Assembly: GCA_027575805.1 (NCBI GenBank)
Contig: JANBPU010000036.1
Coordinates: 1 to 64,000 of the forward strand
DNA: 64,000 bases
Direction of reading: 5' to 3'
Source: Mycoemilia scoparia
Lineage: Eukaryota > Kickxellomycota > Kickxellomycetes > Kickxellales > Kickxellaceae
This document shows positions 57,508 to 64,000 of this stretch, one piece after another. Within the stretch, counting starts at the first letter, position 1, and the number at the start of each line of letters is the position of its first letter. The notes beneath the pieces are model-generated. The model saw only the letters and a list, made by a program, of their open reading frames with translations, made no database searches and was not told the DNA's origin. The translations under genes were made by a program, and so were the position numbers.

Positions 57508-57625
57508 GGTCATTGTTTTTGAAGGGCTAAACTGATATTACCAATGATAATACAGGCTGGCCAATATGCAAGTTGAAGCTGGCCTACTGTTAAAAATTGG
57601 CCCTTCAAAAATAACTATGTATATG
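57502..57625. mobile_element. MITE family B
   Basis: It begins CATATGGGTCATTGTTTTTG then AAGGGC and ends CCCTTCAAAAATAACTATGT then ATATGG. The B core is ACCAATGATAATACAGGCTG, GCCAATATGCAAGTTGAAGC, TGGCCTACTG. Confidence 0.88.
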
Positions 57626-57799
57626 GATGGAGACATTTTATGGTAATAATTTTACAAGTAAAGCAAGTAGAAATAGTGTAAATGTATAAGGGTATCATAA
57701 TAAAGATATCGACAATGATTTGGAATTTATAGGAGCTAACATCAACGGGTCCAACGATCCCATGGCCGTCAACCACAACCATCCCGCCTTTAAAAAACA

Positions 57800-58609
57800 T
57801 CATTGTTCTGGGCCAACCTGTGTTTTCAGTTTCTTTGTAGAGAGGTCCTCGTGTTCTGTGAGTCGCTTTGTGGGGATGTTGCTGTTGCCGTTCTCAGCCC
57901 CAGAAACATAGTCTGCAGGCTTCGGCTTAACAACACTAGCTTGGTATTGCTATGGAGAAACGCACAAAGTGGCAGCATTGTAAACAGCATTGGAATGGCC
58001 AGGGTGCACATGAAGTATATTTAGAGGCGTACTTACCCGCAAGAAGTCCTCATACTGCGGTGTTGGATGTATGCACAGCCGCTGGTTCTGGCACCACTTG
58101 AGGGCGTTGGGGAACGTAATCTGGAAACGCTTTATGAGGTATGAGATGACGAAGGACGGTGATCTGCTCTGGCCATTGGCACAATAAACCAGCACAGTCT
58201 CCTTGCGGAGTAGCAATGGTTCTATTATCTTTGCAAACTCCTCAAACTTCTGCGCTACGAATGGGTAGTCGGTATTGTAGGGAACTTCCATGAAGTAGTA
58301 GTAAAGATTTTTAGGGAAAACCTCTTTAATAAACAGCCGCTCTGAAGGATCAAGAATGCAGACGGCATGTCTGACCTGGTGGGATCTCATGGTATCGGCG
58401 TTCTTTGCCGATATATAGTCGCCTATAAAAAGGTAGTCTATCATTATCTGGGCTTGGTTCCGTTGAGAGTGTATCCAGGGCAAAGGGATAAAAGGAATAG
58501 GGTCATGGTACATTTTGGGCTGCAGTGGTAAGCGGTCATAGTATTGAGGTTGCTCGTTTTCGAAGGGCAGTTTTGGCTCTGTATTGGCGCTTTCTTGTGC
58601 CATGACCAT
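57800..58609 (-). CDS. Dual-specificity phosphatase-like protein, Tyr in place of P-loop His
   Basis: Two exons (58609-58037 and 57949-57800, phase 0) give 240 residues. The middle is a dual-specificity phosphatase fold: QIMIDYLFIGDYISAKNADT, VRHAVCILDPSE, FMEVPYNTDYP, KFEEFAKIIEPLL, then the P-loop LVYCANGQSRSPSFVISYLI. Cys143 and Arg149 of the CX5R signature are intact, and Asp114 stands where the general acid of small DSPs is found. The residue before the cysteine, almost always His, is Tyr142. The protein may be a slow enzyme or a phosphotyrosine/phosphoserine binder. The short C-terminal exon is polar and basic (PTKRLTEHEDLSTKKLK). The substrate is unknown. The two possible starts are ATG at 58609 and, two codons on, 58603. 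Confidence 0.82.
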
Positions 58610-59078
58610 GTATTTTCTGTGTATGTGTGTATATAAACCTAAATTATAACTTGAAATGTAGGGAAGAAAAGCAAAGTGGGAGACGGTGCGGCTCCAATGC
58701 GAAAATTAAACAAGATGCATGGGCAAAGTGCTTGTTTTCACAGGCCCCATCCTCATCATTTATAACGATCCAAGCCTTTTTGATGAGCTTGCTGGAATCA
58801 CACACACACACACACACTCAGTCATCAAAGGATTTCTTTTGGTTGTTTTGAAGCTTCATTGAAGTCAGGATTGGGGCTTCTTTTTTAAAAGTCACTTTGT
58901 GTTATTTTTGCTTACTTGTGTTAAACAGTTCACCTGGCTTCCTTTGCCTTCTGTTTTTGTTGTTCTGCTATTTTATGCATTTCAAGCTTTTTTTCTGTAA
59001 ATTTTAACTTTGCTTGATTTGCTGCTGGTCTTGCTTTCTTGAGCATTTCTTTCTATTTTGTTGAAAACTAGTTTTAAT
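58610..59078. promoter_or_regulatory. Divergent promoter interval, phosphatase / SMPD4-like
   Basis: The 469 bp between divergent starts. It contains a CA microsatellite (about 58798-58817) and, near the plus-strand start, T-rich and CT-rich DNA typical of fungal promoters. Confidence 0.5.
58798..58817. repeat. CA microsatellite
   Basis: About nine CACA units in the divergent promoter interval. Confidence 0.8.
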
Positions 59079-62000
59079 ATGGCCTCTCAATATCGATTGA
59101 GGACTCCGCCCAACCTCCTACCAAATGTCAATGTACCCCTTCAACAGCAACAGCAACAACAGCAGCAGCAATCACAAGAGCCACAATCGCCAATCGAAAA
59201 AGTTCGAAATGCCCTTGGAAGTCAGTCTGCAGTGATAATTCGAAATACGTTGTTTCCTATATTGCAAGGTGCTTGGCCACTTGAGGCTGTGAACCAAGTA
59301 ACCATAGACACGCTCATTGCTCTACCAAGGCTTTTATGTCAATGGCTCCAGGATAGTACCCCACTTGGAATGGAAGAGCAAAAGGCCATATATGATATAT
59401 TGCAGCCAGAAGGTCCATGGGTAAACACTCTGATACAATACCATACCAGACTATCCCAAAGATCCCAAGGCACACACAACGTAATTTATCCAAAGTCTTA
59501 CGATCTAAGCCCTCACTCTGTTGATGCTTCTAAATCCAACTCCTCTCTCCTTGATACTTCTCCGCCATCAATATGCCTCGATGCTGACCTCCTGCCTAGC
59601 GAACTACAGGCTGCCCTGAAATTGGATCCTGCCAAGTCGGGTCTCCCTTTATCCTATGCCTCACGCTTTAGCCAAGAAAAGTCACAAAATGCTTCCTCAC
59701 CAGGGATGATCGAATTTTATCTTGACAAGCTCGAATATTTCCTATTTCACTTTGCCAGGGCGCTTGTTCCGAATCCTCTTACCGAAATTGCATCAAAGCA
59801 GCTACTCGTATCATCCTCAACAAATTACACCTCCAACACCAACGCTTGGCTGCTTGCCGCACTCACCCGAGAGTACATCGGCTTCTTTGTTCCTGTCAGT
59901 GTCCCAGAACAGAGATCAGAGCTTTCTGGACGGACTAGCGGTAGCAGTAGCGCCCCCTCAAGCCCGACATCGCCGAGCCTTAGTCCGGCAAACCCTGAAT
60001 ACTGGAAGCAAAGGATAAATGAGTTAAGTCCATCGAGGCCTCGTGAATACAGCCAAAATGTTTCGTTCCACCCAGGGTCGATTTCGATTGATATGCTTGA
60101 CATGACTGACTACGACGTGTCGTTTGAGCTAGCATGCTTTTTCACTGATACCATTGCAATGTTATGGCTGCCTCAAATACCATATAAGACTACCATTGCT
60201 CTTCAGTCACAGGGGATCCCGATCACATCGCCCTACCAACATGGTCAAGGCGCCTATTCCCAAAGACCTTCACACAACCACAGCAGATCTTACAACCGCC
60301 TGGGTGCTTCTAGCAGCCGTAATAACAGCCCGTATGATGCTTCATCTCTTGGCTCTGGGCCATATGATTCCCCCTCAAAACAAAACAAGAATGTGCTCCA
60401 GACAGATTCTTGGAATTGGAATCCTACCGCATCGCAGCATCGTGCATTCCAGAGGATAATTGTGGCCTTTGATCTTATGGCACTGGGTGAAAGCCAAATG
60501 GAAGACTATTATAGCGGTGCTGGAGGTAGGGCTTTCCAGGATGACTCCAAAGATTCTTATGCCATCCGCCTAAATATGAACTCGACAATTCGTGATTCTC
60601 TGAGATCAAAATGTTGGAACACGCCACTGTGTAACATTATTTCCTACATATCCGTATCTTGCAGCAACCAGGCTGGCTGGAGAAGCCCATGGGTAACCCA
60701 GCCCAATGGGCCTCCGTCAAACGAACCTGAATGGGTGTCTAGCATAGGTATTATCCTTGAGATTTGGCTTCGGTATGCGTTTCCCTGGTCGCACCCAATC
60801 TACCTTTCACGCTCCACAGAAAGGAATCAGGACTTAGATGACGAGGCTGTACCACCCATTTGGGAGTCCAGAATTGCCCTCATTACAAAATTGGTTAACC
60901 CTTTTTTGTATTCTCCGATGATTTCTCTCTTTATGACCAGGGTCCTGTGTTGTTTGGACATTGGAACAAAGTCTGCAAGAGGGTGGAGCATTGTTGATCC
61001 CGGAATTAACGATATACATTCACCTGGAGTTACGACCATTTTATCACACCCATATAGTCCAAGAGCCCGCGCCGCTGCCGCTGCTGGTCGAATGAGAGAA
61101 AAGGTAGAAGATGTATTCCACCTAACCCACCAAAAGATCAACTTCCGCGATGGCTTGGCTATTATCGAGCGCTTTGTATCAGTGTTTAGAGATCCATATC
61201 TTAGATCTACTCTATCTGAAATTGAGAAACTGCATTACCAGAGATATCCTGATATTTATGATCGTGAGTTTGGGCCTCTTGATTCCAGAAGGTCTGGCAC
61301 TCCAGATTTTCTACACAGATCCAATTCAGGGAGAAGCGCCTCGCCATTCAATGAAACGCCGACGATATCTAGGACCATGTCTTCCTCATCCTCATTGTCC
61401 AACAAAGCTACCAGTGGCTCACTTGAAAGGGATATGGAGCGCCCTGGGACTCCAAAATCATCACTGCCATCAGTTGCAGCTAACCCAAAGTTGCTTCAGG
61501 CTCTGAATTCGATATTGATTAAGAATAAGGATAGCATATTTGGAGCTCATCAACCACCCCAGCTTCTTAATGCAGCCTTGCTTAGTACTTTTGCAAGCTC
61601 GTTGATTATTCCAGTATTCAATCAGCCCAAGACAGTTGGGGATGCCTTTGTCTCACACCTATCTCAGGCCTCCTATATCATTAACCACAGAATTAAACTG
61701 CTCAAGGATAGCGAGAGATCCTCATCTACTATGGGCGAGATTGGAGAATGGCTTTCTCGAATATTCTCCACAACAACATCAGCAGCCTTTAGTTCCAAAT
61801 ATGATGGCGACATTGCTGGCAACAATGCTAACGCTAGTGGGCTGTCGTCTCGTGAATCCCTGACCATAAGGATCCATAATCTGCAAGGAGTAAAGAAAAG
61901 ATTAGATAGAATTAGCGAAAAATGCGCCTCTTTATTTGAGCTTTCCGGAAAATATAACCGCGAATATATCAACAAAAGTCAGCAGCCACATCATAGTGGC

Positions 62001-62624
62001 ATTTCAAGCCAAAACTCTACTCCGCTAAGTTCGTTGGCAAGTAGATTTCAAAATGAAAGGAGGGCATCACATAAAAATGGGTCTCCTTATCGAAGTGATG
62101 GGATACTGCCAGAAATGTCAATGGGCTCGCTGACACCGCGTGGTCGCTATGAGTTAAAAGCCGGCTTGAGAAAGTTCACTAGCGAATCTCTGATGGCAAC
62201 ACCCACCGGGTCTCCATCATCCTGTCGTATTGACTCCACAGACAGCAGTGGAGAATCACCATCATTTACCAGTCTTAGATACCGTGGAGTGGAATCAAAG
62301 TCTATCCGATTTAGAGATTTGACTCAAGATCCAGCATTGGTTCCACAAGGACCTAGAGCAGATAGAATGCCCAGATCATATGAGAATGAGTGGATTTTGG
62401 AAAAGACATTAGTTTGGAACGAGGTCCTGAACGATTTCTATCAGCACCAAATCCTGGATTCTATCGAGTCAAAGTTTATAGGAACTGGAACCATCCCACC
62501 AAGAGTTCGTAATTTCAAGATAAATCTTCGTTGGATAGCTGCATATCCAAACATGAGGTTTTTTACCATGCTTATTTTCCTATTCTTTGTATTGAGATGG
62601 TCGTTGGGTCTAATGTTTTCATAG
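59079..62624 (+). CDS. SMPD4-like (neutral sphingomyelinase 3 family) tail-anchored protein
   Basis: One exon encodes 1,181 residues. The N-terminus has a polyglutamine run of 10 (from CAA/CAG codons) after MASQYRLRTPPNLLPNVNV. Ordered segments include VIIRNTLFPILQGAWPLEAV, IEFYLDKLEYFLFHFARALV, AWLLAALTREYIGFFVP, ACFFTDTIAMLWLPQIPY and ILEIWLRYAFPW. They alternate with Ser/Pro-rich insertions. The C-terminus (FKINLRWIAAYPNMRFFTML then IFLFFVLRWSLGLMF) is one strong membrane segment at the very end. The arrangement and several motif patterns (EYIGFF, single C-terminal anchor) agree with SMPD4, an ER/nuclear-envelope protein described as a sphingomyelinase and a nuclear-pore assembly factor. 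Fungi contain little sphingomyelin, so another substrate or a structural role is likely. I matched the family from memory of its pattern, so this is moderate confidence only; the gene itself is certain. Confidence 0.6.
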   Translation: MASQYRLRTPPNLLPNVNVPLQQQQQQQQQQSQEPQSPIEKVRNALGSQSAVIIRNTLFPILQGAWPLEAVNQVTIDTLIALPRLLCQWLQDSTPLGMEEQKAIYDILQPEGPWVNTLIQYHTRLSQRSQGTHNVIYPKSYDLSPHSVDASKSNSSLLDTSPPSICLDADLLPSELQAALKLDPAKSGLPLSYASRFSQEKSQNASSPGMIEFYLDKLEYFLFHFARALVPNPLTEIASKQLLVSSSTNYTSNTNAWLLAALTREYIGFFVPVSVPEQRSELSGRTSGSSSAPSSPTSPSLSPANPEYWKQRINELSPSRPREYSQNVSFHPGSISIDMLDMTDYDVSFELACFFTDTIAMLWLPQIPYKTTIALQSQGIPITSPYQHGQGAYSQRPSHNHSRSYNRLGASSSRNNSPYDASSLGSGPYDSPSKQNKNVLQTDSWNWNPTASQHRAFQRIIVAFDLMALGESQMEDYYSGAGGRAFQDDSKDSYAIRLNMNSTIRDSLRSKCWNTPLCNIISYISVSCSNQAGWRSPWVTQPNGPPSNEPEWVSSIGIILEIWLRYAFPWSHPIYLSRSTERNQDLDDEAVPPIWESRIALITKLVNPFLYSPMISLFMTRVLCCLDIGTKSARGWSIVDPGINDIHSPGVTTILSHPYSPRARAAAAAGRMREKVEDVFHLTHQKINFRDGLAIIERFVSVFRDPYLRSTLSEIEKLHYQRYPDIYDREFGPLDSRRSGTPDFLHRSNSGRSASPFNETPTISRTMSSSSSLSNKATSGSLERDMERPGTPKSSLPSVAANPKLLQALNSILIKNKDSIFGAHQPPQLLNAALLSTFASSLIIPVFNQPKTVGDAFVSHLSQASYIINHRIKLLKDSERSSSTMGEIGEWLSRIFSTTTSAAFSSKYDGDIAGNNANASGLSSRESLTIRIHNLQGVKKRLDRISEKCASLFELSGKYNREYINKSQQPHHSGISSQNSTPLSSLASRFQNERRASHKNGSPYRSDGILPEMSMGSLTPRGRYELKAGLRKFTSESLMATPTGSPSSCRIDSTDSSGESPSFTSLRYRGVESKSIRFRDLTQDPALVPQGPRADRMPRSYENEWILEKTLVWNEVLNDFYQHQILDSIESKFIGTGTIPPRVRNFKINLRWIAAYPNMRFFTMLIFLFFVLRWSLGLMFS

Positions 62625-62709
62625 TCCATCCTGTGGATACGTTTATAAAAGCCACCATTGGTAGCTACACATTTTCTATTGTGAGTGCTCTCTTTCTGTT
62701 TATGCAACT

Positions 62710-62745
<36 letters not shown>

Positions 62746-62958
62746 GGGCTTGACTTTTAACGACCTTGATGTGGATAATAGATTTTGCTGTTATAAAATA
62801 AAAGACTCTTCATGTTAATTGGATTTAATAAAAATATTAGAAACGCACTTTCCACCCATAAAATCGTGTGACCTATTAAATGTTTAGGAAGAGTGAAAGG
62901 ATAGACAAGTGGTACGGTCTATTCGTTGTGATTGTTTTTGTATAGCGGTTACTGTACA
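62625..62958. other. Short intergenic gap
   Basis: A TA microsatellite lies at 62714-62741. The rest is AT-rich and must hold the 3' end of the SMPD4-like gene and the promoter of the HIT gene. Confidence 0.6.
62714..62741. repeat. TA microsatellite
   Basis: About 14 TA units between the SMPD4-like and HIT genes, possibly in the 3' UTR of the former. Confidence 0.85.
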
Positions 62959-63765
62959 ATGAGAGAATTTTCAAGGCCCAAAAGCTGTGTGTTTTGTAAC
63001 ATCAACAATAAAGATTTCAAGATTGTTTATCAGGTAAGAAAGGCAATAGCGAAATATTTGTGATATTGGATGTATTAGTGAAATTTGGATGCTGGTTATG
63101 ATTGCATGTATTTTTGATGATGTTGTCTAGGATACCGAATTTTATGGCTTCCACGACCGAAGACCAGATGCCAAGGCACACATATTAGTAATTCCAAAAA
63201 ACCACCTAGGTAAGTCTTTGCAGCACGATATGATAATACATAAATCCGTTTAGAGCTGATTTAAACTCATTTATATCTTTATTCTGACCATGTTCTTCTA
63301 GGAACAGTTCCTGAGCTGAAACCAGAAGATAAGCCAACAGGTATATTGCATATTTAGTAAACAGTTTATATATATATATATATATACTTTAAAGGCAAGG
63401 GAGTCTAAAGTAATAATTTCTTAAATATAGTCGAAAAGATGTATAAAATAGGCCAAGAAATTATGAAAAAAGAAGGATTCAGTCAAAATGACTGCAGGCA
63501 AGTATAATTTCAGAGTCACTTGCATATTCTTGGTATATAATAAATAGATTACAAAAATAATTGGGCGTTGTTTGTTGACTATAGATTTGGATTTCATCGA
63601 CCACCTTTCAACACAATCCATCATCTTCATTTGCATTGCATTGGCCTGCCATTTAGCTCATGGTTAGCTGCCAAGATGTATCCGCAAGGAAAAACGCGGT
63701 GGTTCATGCCTGTAGGCGATCTAATTCAACGACTTGGAACTAGCTCTTCACTGCCTTCATCTTGA
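62959..63765 (+). CDS. Histidine-triad (HIT) protein, HINT3-like
   Basis: Five small exons (62959-63033, 63131-63209, 63302-63340, 63431-63497, 63585-63765) join in phase to 146 residues, the normal HINT size. HIT proteins hydrolyse nucleoside phosphoramidates and acyl-adenylates. Marks: CVFCNI near the N-terminus (zinc-site CxxC as in HINT proteins), HDRRPDAKAHILVIPKNHLG, then GFHRPPFNTIHHLHLHCIGL, which contains the HLHLH histidine triad. The end PFSSWLAAKMYPQGKTRWF resembles the C-terminal strand of the HINT3 branch. Intron 4 starts with GC (GCAAGT at 63498) instead of GT, a known minor class. Confidence 0.9.
63368..63386. repeat. TA microsatellite in HIT gene intron 3
   Basis: About nine TA units between exons 3 and 4. 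Confidence 0.8.
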
Positions 63766-64000
63766 TATATATATATTGATCTTTGTAACTTAAATTGGAT
63801 AGATTTCTTTTCTGAAAAAAAGAAGAGTATTCTATTATCATCAAAAACATTCAAAGCAATAGAATTATAGTCACCAAGCCTATTTTTGAACTGGGATATA
63901 GTTATCTTTTTTGAAATTGATACCGCCAATACTTTCTTTCTATCCATCTAACATCCCTCGTGGTTTCCATAGTAAAGGTGGTGATGATGATTATTATTCT

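Larger units (their letters stand above)
57328..57799. other. Intergenic between convergent genes
   Basis: This is the 3' region of eIF2-beta and of the phosphatase gene. It holds an isolated family A/B end (57479-57507) directly followed by a complete family B MITE (57502-57625). Confidence 0.6.

Noticed and set aside
218..57625. Spaced repeats read as a CRISPR-like or satellite array
   Set aside because: Copies are kilobases apart, inverted-repeat bounded and in both orientations, so they are dispersed transposable elements.
57950..58036. Read-through C-terminus of the phosphatase (VSTPLNILHV and onwards)
   Set aside because: It starts exactly at a GTAAGT donor; splicing to 57949 gives a polar tail with a proper stop.
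1..64000. tRNA and rRNA genes
   Set aside because: By eye I found no T-loop/anticodon arrangement or rRNA signature on either strand; a tRNAscan-SE and Rfam run would settle it.

Overview
The window is nuclear DNA from a eukaryote, most likely a fungus. Genes have short spliceosomal introns (mostly GTAAGT/GTATGT donors, TAG/CAG acceptors), loose spacing, and products typical of fungi: SAGA adaptor Ada3/Ngg1, eIF2-beta, Uba1, Cwc25, a Ctk2/cyclin-K-type cyclin, uL10m, a sugar-porter MFS protein and a fungal-type MATE transporter. A full-length neurofibromin of about 3,090 residues, an animal/bacterial-type nicotinamide phosphoribosyltransferase (NAMPT) and an SMPD4-like protein point to an early-diverging fungal lineage rather than an ascomycete yeast. 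The species cannot be fixed from the sequence. I assembled 18 protein-coding genes exon by exon, with intron phases checked, plus one possible 45-codon small ORF. I saw no rRNA, tRNA or CRISPR.

Layout. 1-5.3 kb: RPL3 (minus) inside repeat-rich flanks. 5.3-6.8 kb: MFS sugar transporter (plus). 8.1-10.25 kb: an orphan low-complexity protein (minus), followed by about 7.7 kb without a convincing gene. 18.0-27.8 kb: neurofibromin/RasGAP (plus), one exon of which is 9.1 kb. 29.4-31.8 kb: Myb/SANT-like DNA-binding protein (plus). 32.4-35.2 kb: CWC25 (minus) and a TMEM70-family protein (plus), divergent. 36.0-37.2 kb: I9/PBI2-like peptidase inhibitor (minus). 38.3-40.7 kb: cyclin (minus, 7 exons). 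41.9-42.8 kb: mitochondrial ribosomal protein uL10m (plus). 43.1-44.8 kb: MATE transporter (minus). 46.2-48.4 kb: NAMPT (minus). 48.8-54.7 kb: UBA1 (minus) and ADA3 (plus), divergent. 55.6-57.3 kb: eIF2-beta (plus). 57.8-62.6 kb: DSP-type phosphatase (minus) and SMPD4-like protein (plus), divergent. 62.9-63.8 kb: histidine-triad protein (plus).

The genes are mostly unrelated housekeeping functions: translation, ubiquitin activation, splicing, transcription, NAD salvage and Ras control. No pathway cluster or operon-like unit is visible. The strongest unexplained structure is a population of short non-autonomous transposable elements (MITEs). One terminal-repeat type (TATGGG...TTTTTGAAGGG, with its inverse at the other end) carries two different cores, A and B. 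It occurs about 15 times, including inside introns of four genes and three times as pairs sharing one CATATG. A second, unrelated MITE-like family (C) occurs about five times. No transposase gene is present.
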